A stretch of DNA of 64,000 nt from Tubulanus polymorphus. Taxonomy: Eukaryota; Nemertea; Palaeonemertea; Tubulaniformes; Tubulanidae. The notes beneath the pieces are model-generated. The model saw nothing but the letters and a program-made list of their open reading frames with translations, made no database searches and had not been told where the DNA came from. A program made the translations under genes and the position numbers. The stretch is taken from the NCBI RefSeq assembly GCF_964204645.1, contig NC_134034.1:6941414-7005413 (forward strand), given 5' to 3'. Below are positions 49,216 through 60,739 of the stretch, piece after piece. Numbering within the stretch: position 1 is the first letter of the stretch; every line of letters begins with the position of its first letter.

Positions 49216-50145
49216 ACCATGCAGGGTCCCTACAGGTCCTTGATTCCTTGAAAACTCCTCTAAACCAAAAATGTTTTTCAAGGTCCTTGAATATCATTTA
49301 ATTGGAGCAAAATGCCCTAAAGTCCTTGAGAACTCCTTGAATTTTGAGAAATTGGCAATGAGAAAATGTTTAGGTTACAAGTGTTTTCCAAGATTAGGCC
49401 TAGTTAGTAGTCATAGGCCCTATACACACAGTCTTTCACCAGCTAATTGTAGTATGATTAATACATAGTGTCTGCTATGCTTCTCATTGTATCTCTTGGA
49501 CATAAGAACTATGTTCAGAATTGTTCAGCATTATTTAATTAAGACTGCCTGGTTGGGAAATTAGTACTGATTAGCGGGTCGGTTATTTTAATCAATCAGT
49601 ATTTTCAAGGGTTTAAAGTGTTGCTTCACTATTAGTTGAGACAGTAATTATGTATCACTTGAATATATCAGGCTTTATTCGGTACACATCTACACTATCA
49701 TATTCTTCAAAATGCCGCGTGGAAACTGTATTTAATGATAACTGGCTTCAGGATCCAGACCTTAAGGATTGGCTTCTGAAAACATATGATAAACGTTTTG
49801 CAAAATGTTCAATCTGCGAATTTTAAGTTCATTTCTGTACATCTTTGTTTACGTTTGTAATTGAACAGAAGAGATACACTACACCTAAATCGGTACTGTT
49901 GGAACTAGGATTTTTTCACTCAATTAGACAGTTAGAAATCAAGCGTAGTAGGGTAAAAGATAAAAATTTGCTTATACAACCACCAAATTACCGGTTTATC
50001 AAGATAAGCAGTACCGTTTTAGGACCGTAATTTGGATATGAAAATGATGCAGACACTCGTTCAAATTTGAAATTTTATCCTTCAGAAGTCCTTGAATTCT
50101 AGAATGATTGATCTGTAGGGACCCTGCCATGGTGTGTGTTTATAT
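49216..50145. mobile_element. MITE-like insertion with CAGGGTCCCTACAG termini
   Basis: The left end ACACCATGCAGGGTCCCTAC (about 49213) continues into CAGGTCCTTGA; the right end is the inverse, GATCTGTAGGGACCCTGCCATGGTGT (in parts, about 50112-50140). Near the left end, CCTTGA/CTTGAAA words recur (AAGGTCCTTGAATATCATTT, AGTCCTTGAGAACTCCTTGA). The style recalls a widespread 'GGTTCCCACAGGTCCTTGAAA' DNA-element family in animals. It lies between the two KDZ-element genes and replaces the 3' end of the NRF1-like gene. Confidence 0.65.
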
Positions 50146-52028
50146 GCTGATAAGAAAAGAAAGCAAGCATTTGTAAGCAAGCAATAACTATATTGATCAA
50201 AAAGTTTCAAATACTCATATACATCGAATTTTGAATATTTACATGTCTGACAATTAAAATTTAACAATTCGTCGACATTTCCCTTCCATTTTCTTCCATT
50301 CCTCCATTCTTTTGGTAACCTTTCGGGCACGACTTTGGCAACATTCTGAGTGCTGTTGGACAAATCTCTAGTCACATCTGTTTGAAAAAGAAATGAAAAA
50401 TATGAGCAAACACATAAACTGCAAATTTCTTGTTTTCTTTCTGATTATCTCATCCCTCTTAAGGATATAATTTCAATTTACCTGCAGGAATACTGTCCGA
50501 ATGTGCATGGTTCTGAATATTGTCACAAATCATAGTAGTATTCGGAGTATGTAGCGAACCATCAGCTTGTTTCTCTTCACTATATCTATTTTCTATTTAA
50601 ATAACAGAATAATTACTGAATAGAACAATCATTCAAGGGAAGCTGTTTTGTGACGTTTTCATTATCAATTTAAAATCAAAATAAGACTTACCAGCACTTT
50701 CCGCCAGTAAGGATGAAAAATACAAGTCCATTAAATCACTTGCATTATTCACTGCCTCTATGATTTTAGAAACATCTGAAAATGGAAATAGGCACAAAAT
50801 TATCTACAAGCAAAAACCTACTGGCAAAAAATATCAAATATGAATCGGAAAAATAGAAACAATCTAAATTATTTTGAGAATGTAATATATACACAATAAT
50901 GGGTACATGAATTCACTAATAGCATCAATAATGCATATTACTTTTATACTTACTACCAATATCCAAGTTATCAATTTCAGTGGCTTCGGATGTCGAATTT
51001 AGAGGCAAAATATACGTCTCATTACTGGTGCTGGTTGGGAAGTCTTCAACTGAAGTATAAAAGTACAAAAAAGTATTAAACTATAATTGTAGAGGTTGTT
51101 ACGTAATAAACTATAGGTTGGCAAAACAGCCAGTTTCACTAAGTTACTGCAATATATGATTATCAAATAGATGTTATTTAATTTAAGCATATAATTTTTA
51201 TTACATACTTAACGGAGTAGCGGGGTCACTGGGGATTGCATATGTACTGTTAATATATGTATATGCAGCATCAACGGTTGTAGCAGAGGTGACATCATTG
51301 CTAAGACCATTCTCATCACCTGCATAAATAAGAAATGAAATAAGATTAAAATAATGTTTTGTGATGATGGTGGCCTGTCTGTTCAGGGAGGTTCCCTGTT
51401 TTTGTTGATGGTAATGGCCTGCAAGTTATCATAAATCATAAAATTTAATAGACTTACCAGTAAGACTCAATACATTATGATATCTATATGCCGCAGTGAT
51501 TATTCTGCGACACACATTTGCTGCTGATTCTCCCTCATTTTCTGATGCATCTCTTTTTTCACATCTCGGATTTAGCCACTCGCAATCCACTGGCCACCAT
51601 GGTGTTCTTTTACTCTCATTTCCCCATCGAGGCAATTTTTCAGCTTTTGGATTGTCCATCAATTTGGATATTAACACCACAGTTGGAATTATCACCAACA
51701 AATCTGTCAGTGGTAATCGGGACAGTGGTTTCCCATAGTCGATCATTATGTCAGGTAACTTGAACTCCACTACTGGAGCAGTTATACATTCCCCTGGAGG
51801 TATTACCGTCACTGAAGTTAATCCATTGGCAATAGACTTGGCAATAATGTCCTTGTTCTCCTCGAACGCTGCGCGCATTAATGGCGATCCAACAATTCCT
51901 AGTGTTTTTGTTTGGTTATTTTATCTGTGTAAAAAAAAAACAGCTCCAGCATCCATGGATGTGTCCTTCACATACGAATTTACACCTTTTACAATGCGGT
52001 TAACTGCACGGTGCGTAGCGGTATCCAT
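50082..52028 (-). pseudogene. NRF1/EWG-like accessory gene, element 2 (interrupted)
   Basis: Exons: 52028-51458, 51319-51209, 51049-50954, 50775-50692, 50592-50482 and 50377 to about 50150. Every intron is phase 1, as in element 1. Exon 1 encodes LPDIMIDYGKPLSRLPLTDL, then RWGNESKRTPWWPVDCEWLN, PRC, and an ANVCRRIITAAYRYHN helix. This is the same NRF1-type signature, with a closer fit to the family upstream of WWP than element 1. Lesions are a TAA at 51921-51923 (codon 36), next to a homopolymer run, and loss of the true C terminus to the MITE (the frame runs on to 50082 through its terminal repeat). Exon 4 (VSKIIEAVNNASDLMDLY) aligns with element 1 exon 3. The N-terminal stop is the only break in the domain. 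Confidence 0.75.
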
Positions 52029-52429
52029 CATTGATAATTAAATATATACGTGTCCACGACAAAATAAGTTTTCCGACTGATATACCTCACTGAAGCAAGG
52101 CTTTTATACATATTATCATCTGATTGTTTAAAGTAAACTGTATACTAGTCAGTATACTAGTGTGGAGGCAAATTAATGAAATTTATATTTTAGGGTGACA
52201 TCAGTCTTAGGGCAATTAGGGGAAATTTGATAGGGACTTATGGCTAATTAGGGAGTGAGCTTTAAGAGTAAGTAAGTAGGCTAAATTAGTCTAAAGCAAA
52301 TTAGAGACATCTATATTTTAGAGTAAAATTAGTCTATACAACGTTATAGAAAGTTGAATAGTTGGTGTAGTTAAGTTTAAGATTTGGTAGCTTGATAGGC
52401 CTATTTAATCATTTTTAGAATGTATGAGC

Positions 52430-52610
52430 AACTTGAAAAACTCTTTCAGTAGATGTGAGCAACTTTCAAAAACCCTACACTGGCTCACCTCAGTAAATGT
52501 GAGCAACTTTTAAAAACCCTACACTGGCTCACCTCAATAGATGAGAGCAACTTACAAAACCCAAAAAATGCTCACGAGCAACTGTATGAGCAAGTTACAA
52601 AAATAGGCAG
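52430..52610. repeat. Right subterminal TGAGCAACTT repeats, element 2
   Basis: TATGAGCAACTTGAAAAAC, GTGAGCAACTTTCAAAAACC, GTGAGCAACTTTTAAAAACC and GAGAGCAACTTACAAAACCC, with a shared spacer CTACACTGGCTCACCTCA and a period of about 60 bp. Confidence 0.8.
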
Positions 52611-52620
52611 TTTATACACC

Positions 52621-53970
52621 TGATGTCTTACATTAGAACGATTTGGTTTAGATTTGATGAATCCAATATTCATATTAAAACCTAATGATGGTGTTTGGTG
52701 TTCACTCTCTCCCATTTATAAGGGAAAAAAATCAAAAGTGGTGATGAGTCGCCCTCTTGCCCTCTGGATTGAAAACGTCATTTTCTAATTACTAGTGAAT
52801 TAAATGTTGAAAGGAGAATAGATTCAAGTAACGACATAACGGCTGGAAAACAATAGTGCAGTAAGCAAAGGCAAAGTAGGGGAAATATAGATTTAAGTAA
52901 TTTCAAGACAAAAGACACAAACAAAAGTGTTTAAAACGTGCGGACAAGTAAAGGGGTAATCAGATAAAAACCAAGAGAAGGAACATGAAAGGCGATAATC
53001 AGTGAGTGTGCGGATATTCAAATATATATACTTTTCTATTCGAGTTTCTCGTTTTGACTGAATTTATTGTGGGATTTCTGCCGTTATCATCTTACACAAT
53101 TTTTAAACGAATATTGTGTATCTTCTCGTCTCATCGTTTACCACGTTCAGTTAGGGCCTATAGCTAGTCTAAAGATTTACCAAGTGTAACAGGAAAACAA
53201 TATTCTATGAATTAATTAGATTCAGTCTTTCGGTGTTCGAGATAAAATGCAAAATAAGAATCTAAAGTAACAGGCCTGACCTCAAATTGCCCAACAGATA
53301 AATTTTCGAAAACGAAGCAATCCAATCGTGTTTGGTATCAAATAACTGTGATGGGGTGGGCTCTCATATAGTATTTAACTGACCAATGCATGACAACGGG
53401 CGGACGACTTCCTTCAAGATAAGGAAAAAGGTCCTGCATTACTAGACGGTTTCTCCAAAGCCAAATGATCCCTTTTCGGAGAAAATCTAGGGCGATTTCA
53501 TTGAAACAGCCATTTTTGCAAAAAGAAGGGAGGTTAAACTATGAAGCTTTATAATGAAAAAATATTTGAATCCTACCGTTAACACATGATCAAAATGAAT
53601 CACTTTCCTACATGGGTAGTTGTAAAAGCAACGAAAAATGCATCAAAATGTTGAAAATATAACTGTGTTTGTTTACTTCCGGGTTTCTCCACGTCTTGAA
53701 ATTGTAATAACCGCCAAAACACGCCACAGCTGACAACCGATCCGATCAGCCATTATTACGGTGAAGGAGACATATGTGGAGTCAAGTTTGTTAGGCCTAA
53801 TTAATGGACGGATTTAAAAGACACGAAGTATACACACGGTTCCTAAATCCGAAATTTCCTCATACTGATCCCGGATACAGATAATTAAAAATTGTCGACA
53901 TTTTTTGTCACATTTTTGAAATTTATGCACCCTTATTTTTATTTTCATGGAAATTTTCTTATAAAAAACC
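52621..53970. other. Intronic DNA, no gene supported
   Basis: No recognisable ORF or repeat apart from low-complexity A-rich runs. Confidence 0.35.
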
Positions 53971-53977
53971 CTGTTTT

Positions 53978-54870
53978 AGGCCAGTCTTGGCTGAGCCTAT
54001 TACTAAAAAAATGGAGCGAATTTAAATGACATGGTTTCCAGAATAAAGGCTCTTTTACTGTGCAACTGAGCATATATTCATACAAATCATTCATTAGAGC
54101 ATTATCCATTCTCCAAACTCTACGTAGCTGAATTTTGAAAGAGGGCCTCGTTAAAATTTATATGAGCTTTTTCGCGAATATCTGATCGCAAAAATATTGG
54201 TTTTTAAAAGCCAATCAGAAAGCAAAGACTCCTCTATGATTGGCTTAGCCGCAGAAATCAGCAGGTGTTCACGTGAACCTGCGGTATCGTCTACCGTTTT
54301 ACTTCCGGGTTTTATTTTCAGATCTAAAATTGTATTTCAAGATCGATTTCTGTGAAAGCTTTAATTAATTTGGTTTTTGGGAGGAATATTTTTATCAGCA
54401 CTACAGAAAATATCATTGACCATTGTGAAAAGTCCGGGAAAAATAGCTTTTTCTTAACCGGATAGATGACCTTGATATGCTAATTAGCCATTTGCTCGAA
54501 CTACAAATTCAATCAAATTTAATTCACTAAAAAAAATATCAAATCCAATTCAATTTTACTTTATTGAACAAATAAAAACATCAAATCCAATTCAATTTTG
54601 TTTTATCGAGCACATTTCAGAAAATTCAATTCTATTCCGCATTGAAATCAATGAGACCAAGGGAAAAGATATATCTGAGGTATTTGTTCCTGCCAGATCC
54701 AGTCGCTGCCTGTGCTACTTTTGTATTCTACGATTGTATTGTGTAAATTATTAGGTATTGAGTCTGAGCTGGGAGTGTATTTTGACAAATTTAACCCACA
54801 GAATGTATCATCATTTGCCGTTTTATGAAAAGCTGACAGGCTGGCCATAGTGCCCCTTGGGGCTCTTGTT
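53978..54870 (+). mobile_element. Dispersed repeat B, near full-length copy
   Basis: Runs from TTGGCTGAGCCTATTACTA through the CATTCATTAGAGCATTATCC, GTTCACGTGAACCTGCGG, TTACTTCCGGGTTTTATTTT and TTGATATGCTAATTAGCCAT segments to GGCTGGCCATAGTGCCCCTT / GGGGCTCTTGTT. About 0.9 kb, with no ORF. A 44-bp internal direct repeat of ACATCAAATCCAATTCAATTTT sits near 54533 and 54577. Three partial copies lie elsewhere in the window. Confidence 0.8.
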
Positions 54871-55109
54871 CAATTATCTCGGGGATTTCCACACGTGATT
54901 GGAATCAATTCTATAACCCTTTCCCGTGAAATTAAGAACGCGGGTGCATCCCATATGTTGAAGGAAGTGGTTCGCCCGGGTGCATGACAGTACTGACCAT
55001 AAAGTAAGTCATCTGTTTCGTAAATAACGAAGTTGTTTGGCGTTAGTTTCATTCATTTTTCAAGTTCCAAGTCAAAAGCGAAACCCATCATGGAAAGTTT
55101 CTTTCTGGT

Positions 55110-55200
55110 TGTAAATGGTCACCAGGGGGCGTTGAATATTTAAATTGTTAGATTGTTGAGCATTTGAAACCAAGTGGGCATGGTGTCCCTGGACCCCTAG
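55110..55200 (+). mobile_element. Helentron-like family A, 3' terminal fragment
   Basis: GGTCACCAGGGGGCGTTGAA at about 55120, then the AAATTGTTAGATTGTTGAGC phrase and GGTGTCCCTGGACCCCTAG. The next base is C rather than T, unlike the other copies. Confidence 0.8.
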
Positions 55201-55736
55201 CCTAGATTTTCATAGAATTTAGTGGCTGAGTTTTGGCGGGTATGATGTGCACCTCTATCGAACATTGAGGTCATCGGCCATCAAATATGGCTGCCAGGGT
55301 TGTCATTTTGAATTTTCTGGTTAGAACAATACAGCCTTTGTTTATTGCAGCGGTGAATCTGCATGTGTATTGCTCAATCATTAAGAAATTATGTGTGTTA
55401 ATATACAAGAGATCAAGGGCTACCTACAAAAAAAATCACAAATATGTCTTTCCACTCAAGCCAAAAGTCAATTTTCAGCCCTCCTCGGGCTGATATACCG
55501 GACTAACATGACCATATCAAATCATATTGTAGTCTTAACAATGCCATGGATAGTGATATAGAGAACGTATCCCGATTGTTTACTAGAAGTGCCCTTCGTT
55601 AAATGAAAGTTCACTAAAAATAGATTGCAATACAATTTTATCAGTTCAATTTGAACATGTGTTTGATTGAATTTTTGTGTATCCTATTGGTCTATTATAT
55701 TGTTTACCTATGTTAAAATTCTGTTTTCTTTTACAG

Positions 55737-55988
55737 GTTTGGAAAACTCACAAATATAAACCGGTTGATGGGGCGGATGAAGTTAAACCCATCTATCAAC
55801 TGAATACATTCAACGAAGCACAAATTACATCTGATAATCGCATCAAATTTGAAGAACGATTACGAGCTGCAGGTGTTCACAATTCCGATTACGCTAGAGA
55901 GATGCTATCAATGGTGAAGCCACCAACGCAACCACGACGGGACATGGAATCAACATTATTTAATCGAGACAGCAGTTTGAAGCTATAG
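55737..55988 (+). CDS. Last coding exon, coiled-coil protein, CCDC148-like
   Basis: 252 bp after a TTTTCTTTTACAG acceptor, phase 0, ending TAG. It encodes VWKTHKYKPVDGADEVKPIY, then NTFNEAQITSDNRIKFEERL, RAAGVHNSDYAREML, and KPPTQPRRDMESTLFNRD. The 'SD-R---E--LR-AG-H---YAR' plus 'PP--PR-DMEST-F' tail is what suggests CCDC148. The 5' splice partner is 30488-30656, across a 25-kb intron full of mobile elements. An AATAAA stands at 56690-56695, about 700 bp downstream, as a possible poly(A) signal. Confidence 0.85.
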   Translation, partial: VWKTHKYKPVDGADEVKPIYQLNTFNEAQITSDNRIKFEERLRAAGVHNSDYAREMLSMVKPPTQPRRDMESTLFNRDSSLKL

Positions 55989-56197
55989 TGCAACAATACA
56001 TTATGACAGAATTATCGTTTTTTAATTGTGATAATTCTTACCTTCGTGATTTGACTTAAATCTGGTGCTTTCATAATCATGTGGGTTTCTGTTGCTCTCC
56101 AGAGGTTTTAATGGTCTTTTTTCACAGAAAAGCTGATTGTTATTTTCTGGATTATCGTTTAATTGTTATTGATTATGACACTACGATTTATATATAC

Positions 56198-56211
56198 GGG
56201 GGGGGGGGGGG
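56198..56211. repeat. G14 homopolymer
   Basis: Fourteen consecutive G in the presumed 3' UTR of the coiled-coil gene, followed shortly by CCCC. Confidence 0.95.
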
Positions 56212-56369
56212 TACATTCCCCATTCTTTACTGCCAATGTCAATGCGGACGTATCACTACACGATTGCTTAAACCCCTCCCATCTACCACATAACTAACGA
56301 GAAAAAATGCGATAGAATAACTTTTTGGACCATTAAATCAGAAATCTGGCGACGCTATGTTGTATTGAT

Positions 56370-56545
56370 TAATTGAAATTATTAATTTGAGTCATTTTCA
56401 GCTGTTATATTTGACGTGAACGGAGTTACAATTTGAAGTAACTATGAAAATTAGAAGAGGACTCGGCGCTTTTTTTACTACAACTTTCAATCCATTTTAC
56501 TATCATTGGCATGATGTCATAGACGTCAACCAATGCTTAAATATG
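56370..56545 (-). repeat. Dispersed repeat D, copy 2 (inverted)
   Basis: The reverse complement matches 24555-24735: AGCATTGGTTGACGTCTATG, AGTAAAATGGATTGAAAGTT, GCGCCGAGTCC and TAACTCCGTT. Confidence 0.75.
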
Positions 56546-56774
56546 ATATTCTAAGGAATTCAAACATAAAATCAAAGTATTTTGAGATCAAAAACTAATG
56601 ATGCAACATTAACAGTTGCCACGGATAATTTGAAAATGATTTATGGTAGTAAATATGAAATTGTAGAGAAATCTATTAGATTTTGAACCAATAAATAATA
56701 ATGCACCATTGCAAAAAACAATGCAATTTAAGAATATTTAATATTCGAAATAACTAATAGTTATATCGAGTTCA

Positions 56775-57023
56775 ATGTCGCAGAGCAGAATTTTCCTTCG
56801 AGTGAGGTTTTATTCATATGACTTTATTTGCTTTCCGAACTGTGTAATTCGAAAACACGAATCAAGACGACAAGATTGCCAAACGTGTCACTCCACTATA
56901 TCCAGTAGCCGTGCTGCATTAACATGGCTAACCAGCATTGATCCCCGTTACAGTCAAACTGACGTACCGATCGATATCACCGATCTGGTCGAACCGACCT
57001 ATTATCTTAAGAGACGAAAATAG
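56775..57023 (+). CDS. Unrecognised 82-codon ORF, possibly an exon or retrocopy
   Basis: The C-terminal 50 residues look protein-like (QDCQTCHSTISSSRAALTWL, then VPIDITDLVEPTYYLKRRK). The CxxC hints at metal binding. The last codons and about 100 bp of downstream sequence recur at 57363-57470. No splice site is compelling, and I cannot assign a family. Confidence 0.3.
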   Translation: MSQSRIFLRVRFYSYDFICFPNCVIRKHESRRQDCQTCHSTISSSRAALTWLTSIDPRYSQTDVPIDITDLVEPTYYLKRRK

Positions 57024-57470
57024 ATAATACAATGTATTTTTTTCGACTTTATTTCACTACATGAAATTCACCCTACATGGCTGAATTTCCTAAATAGAAT
57101 GACCAAAGGAAAGAACACTCATATAGTCTCTTTAGATAAATTCATTTGATTCATTAATTTAATTTAATCCATTATCTTACGCAACAGACACGCAAGATCA
57201 ATCAATTTCCATACCCATAATATTCCACGTTAAAATACTCACCGACCAAATATCTACTCTAAAGAATGGTCCAGTTTCAGTCGTATTAATACTTTTACCA
57301 AAAGAGCACGGTCTAGCTACCTTAGTACTCAGAATACAATACATAAATAAGTGTAAATCGTACCTAAAGAGACGAAAATAGATAGAATACGATCTATTTT
57401 CAGCTTAATTTCATTACACGAAATTCACCCTACATGGCCGAATTTCCCTAAATAAAATGACCAAAGGATC
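57003..57470. repeat. Direct repeat of about 105 bp, 362-bp spacing
   Basis: TAAGAGACGAAAATAGATA, ATTTCACTACATGAAATTCA and CCCTACATGGCTGAATTTCC / AATGACCAAAGGA at 57008-57112 recur at 57365-57470 with few changes. Possibly the ends of a small insertion. Confidence 0.8.
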
Positions 57471-58200
57471 GGCTGACAGATTAGTACCTGAACTTGTCAC
57501 AGAGGCGCACCAATACAGCGAAACAGTTTTAACCAATTCAATCCAAATTCCATAGAGATTGAAAGCAAAAATAACTCTATTACATTAATTAAAGACATGG
57601 GTTATAAATAATCAAACATTTGTTTAGAATATGATACAGTAAGCATTGAAAATATTGCAAATACAATTCAAACGCGATGATTTTTGGGGTCATATTTGTC
57701 CTAGCAACTTTAAACACCTGAAAATTTTCAGTACAACAAAAAAATTTAAAAATTCTCTCAGAAAGCCCATAGGGACACATATGGGCATACTATGTTGACA
57801 TCTGGCGGCAGATTTGATAACCTTTAAGTTTTTACAATGAATACATAATGGCGGCCCCCATGGAAATGGAGAGTGCATGAATATGCGTGTAGTCATCCAG
57901 CCACAGATTATAGACCAGGTGACACTATTGTTGTTAGATGTTATCTATAGTACTGGTTGCACACGTAGGCCTTGTTCTTAGTGTGATAAATGATGAGGAT
58001 GGTTCCAGTCAGGTGTGTTATTCAGCGGGGTCACATACGTCCCTATGGTTCTTTATGTCTTATGCAAAATTGCATAATTAGTATTCAAAATACTATTTAC
58101 AGGGAAAAACTATGGCCTACTGTATATGTACTGTGTATGCATTACTGGATCAGAGATGTATTATATTTACCTAATTTTTCTTTCTTGTACATGTTTACAG

Positions 58201-58328
58201 AATGTGACCGGACAATGTCCACCTTCATCGAGATGTCCAATTACAAAAAGAGGATGTGCAATCTGATAAATATGCCTACTAGCGAATGCAGTTACAAGAA
58301 CACGAATGCCGTGCTTTGTATTGAGTAG
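58201..58328 (+). CDS. Cys-containing last exon of a second host gene
   Basis: After the acceptor CATGTTTACAG, the exon (entered with two bases completing a codon) reads CDRTMSTFIEMSNYKKRMCN, then LINMPTSECSYKNTNAVLCI and E-stop. Four cysteines in 43 residues suggest a disulfide-bonded extracellular tail. AATAAA at 58637-58642 gives a plausible 3' end. I do not recognise the family. No upstream exon is confidently visible; earlier exons may lie in 57.9-58.1 kb or further left. Confidence 0.4.
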
Positions 58329-58636
58329 ATAAAACGGACCAAAAATGTGACATGAATGCAAGGATGGACTTTGTTTCACGCAGACACGTTTCCGTCGCCA
58401 TGAGTACCGTTATAATTGAACTTTACAATGTCTAATTGGTATTAAGGGACTGTTAAGATGCTGAATGTGCCTATTTTGTGATATTACGAAATTTGGCAAC
58501 TCTACTATTTTTCCAATATTTATGACTGACACATACATTCCCCCAGGGACGTATGCGACCCATTTTCAAAATGTAGGTCAAAGTTCCCAAATTTCAAAAA
58601 TGAAACCTGGGTTGTACTTTGCTATGCTGTAGCTGC

Positions 58637-58642
58637 AATAAA
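58637..58642 (+). terminator. Candidate poly(A) signal AATAAA
   Basis: About 310 bp after the stop codon of the Cys-containing exon. Confidence 0.45.
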
Positions 58643-58661
58643 ATGCATTTTCATTATTTTT

Positions 58662-59060
58662 GTGTGGTTGCAATTGGTCTTGGGTTCTCTTGGGTTAAAA
58701 ACTTTTTTCATAGTAAACATCGGAGCACATCATCTGGAAAACATCGTAGGCTACAATAGGAATCATATCATGTGCAACATTGATTGTTCAAACCATGGAC
58801 GTATAAACCAGATCAAACAAGTAAAAACTTCATCTAGTTTATACATCCACGTTCATACTAACAATCACTCTGTAGATCTATTCGTAAATAAACACGCCAC
58901 TGTACGCCGCCTTTATTGCAAATATCGCCGTAAATCAGAGTCTGTTTCCATCGTATGGAAAATAACGTATGGTCAGCTATTTTCTATTGCGGTGGATCTT
59001 AATTCCTTCCGTTTTCCTACCGTTAATTCAATTCGTTTCGGTGTCGGTGCCATCAAATGA
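58662..59060 (+). other. 132-codon open frame of uncertain status
   Basis: Reads as moderately protein-like (NHSVDLFVNKHATVRRLYCK, then SVSIVWKITYGQLFSIAVDL). It has no recognised domain and begins just after a poly(A) signal. An antisense-coding or mobile-element origin is equally possible. Confidence 0.2.
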
Positions 59061-60739
59061 AATAGTTTTAATTACCGTGCGTATCTTACTGGAGGGCTAG
59101 GCTTGCAGCAAAGTGAGGTGGTCATATCGTAATGTTATTAAAGATCAAGTTACTCATCTTTTACGATGGCGGTAAATCGGGAAATATTGTAATACATTTG
59201 TATCAGTATGCGATGGGCGGTAAATCGAGGTTTTCCTGCACATTTTAGATACGAATGTTTAGTTTCCCATGAAATCCAGGCGGAAGGCGAGGTTGGCGAT
59301 GAATCGGGGGAAGGTTTGTAATTGGTACAAAAGATGTCACATTCCAATCGAATTTTCGTTGGGGGTAGGAACATTTAACATCATGTAAAAATTGTGCGTC
59401 AAATTTTTCTTTAAAAAACAACTTTTCAATCATTGATTCTGGATAAAATGACTTTGAAATCGCCTTCAAAGAGGCATTATATATAAAATCTAAAAAACCA
59501 AGTATTAACAAACAACTTTCCACACATGGTGTCTCATTTTTACTGAACGTATTTTGGATGTGTTTATAATCCATTTGTAGTTTGTAAACTAGGCCACTTC
59601 ACGCCTGCATGATATTCTCTGTAATTAGTAACAGTATACTATGCATAGTTTGTATCTTTTCATGTCATTTCTTCAAGAGAGGAGTCGAAATCGATCGAAA
59701 CGTTTGAACATGTAAATAAACTCATTATCCTCATGAAGATTGTGATAGTTGCGTTTTTATTATTATTTAACTGGATACTCTTCCGAAATTATAGAAACAA
59801 ATTGAATGGTCCAACTGGTTTCAGTAGAGTAGGGCTCTTTGAAGCCATCGTGTGTCTAGAACAGACATAACACACATAGCGTGTTTATACATTGGCCTAT
59901 GTACTTGTGGGCGATTCATCAAATGATTTTTGCTTATTAACAAATTGCAAAAATCTCTTTGAAAAATTTGGGGGCCCATTTTCGAGCCCGTGGAGCCCAA
60001 ACGGTTAATCGTAGACAGGGCGTGCCATTGACTTTTTTAGCCTCCAGGCTGTTATGAACAACTTTCATGCTCGGCCGAAGCTGAAAACTCAAAAGACAAA
60101 AATTTTTCTCACATAGTAATTTTTCGATGTCAGAATTTTCAAAAGTAAAACGCCCCCTGGTGGGTTAACGGGGTCCCCAATCAAAGATCCCTTCGACATA
60201 CCTCAAGGTACCTGTGATCCGTACAACTGACGAAAGTTTCAAGTAAATCCGTCAAGGAATATTGTAATGCTAACAGAATATAGCCATCCAGGCTCTCGCA
60301 TATAGATACCGTAGCTGCATTCATTAGCTCTCTATCCAGGGAAGTTACTGCAAGGATGCTATTGCTTGTATATGCGGCACAAAAATTCCTCAGTTGCGTT
60401 CACTCGAGACTGACCCCATTCAGTGCGCCACATATATATAAAGATACTAAAAAACTACAGATCTAGTACACCAGCTCTATCACTGCTTATAGGGACACTG
60501 ACACAAACAGACGCACTGACGCGCCGTGGGAATGACACGTAGGCAATACACATACGTAGATGGATACTGTTTGAATCGGGCTTAAATTTCGATGTTTAGA
60601 GGCTCAATTCTGATTAATATCACGTACAGTATTTGTCAATGCAGCGTAGTACTTGTGATACAGAATGGTTTCACCGACAGTAAAAGTAAGTTGCAGTTGT
60701 TTATATCCTTTCAGTAAGATCCAGTGTGAAAAAAATAGA
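59061..60739. other. Intergenic DNA, no gene supported
   Basis: Minus-strand frames at 59150-59574 have no recognised domain. 59800-59960 repeats part of 37925-38060 (GCCATCGTGTGTCTAGAACA shared). A lone CGCCCCCTGGTGG word lies at 60152. Confidence 0.35.

Larger units (their letters stand above)
46480..52620. mobile_element. KDZ-superfamily two-gene DNA transposon, element 2 (defective)
   Basis: Contains a plus-strand KDZ transposase remnant (46873-48687) and a minus-strand NRF1-like gene (52028-50082), tail to tail exactly as in element 1 but in the opposite overall orientation. Proteins match element 1 only partly (for example VYDNAC-LHQY-LNR and PWWP---EW-NPRC kept, most else changed), so the two are different families and not recent copies. 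Subterminal AGTTGCTC words (46480-46610) and the inverse TGAGCAACTT words (52430-52610) flank the genes and may mark the ends. Limits are uncertain. Confidence 0.65.

Noticed and set aside
59670-59740. CGATCGAAACG followed by AATAAA-like tail, reminiscent of Penelope or hammerhead-bearing elements
   Set aside because: No CTGANGA core or matching stems could be found upstream, so a ribozyme or Penelope terminus is not supported.
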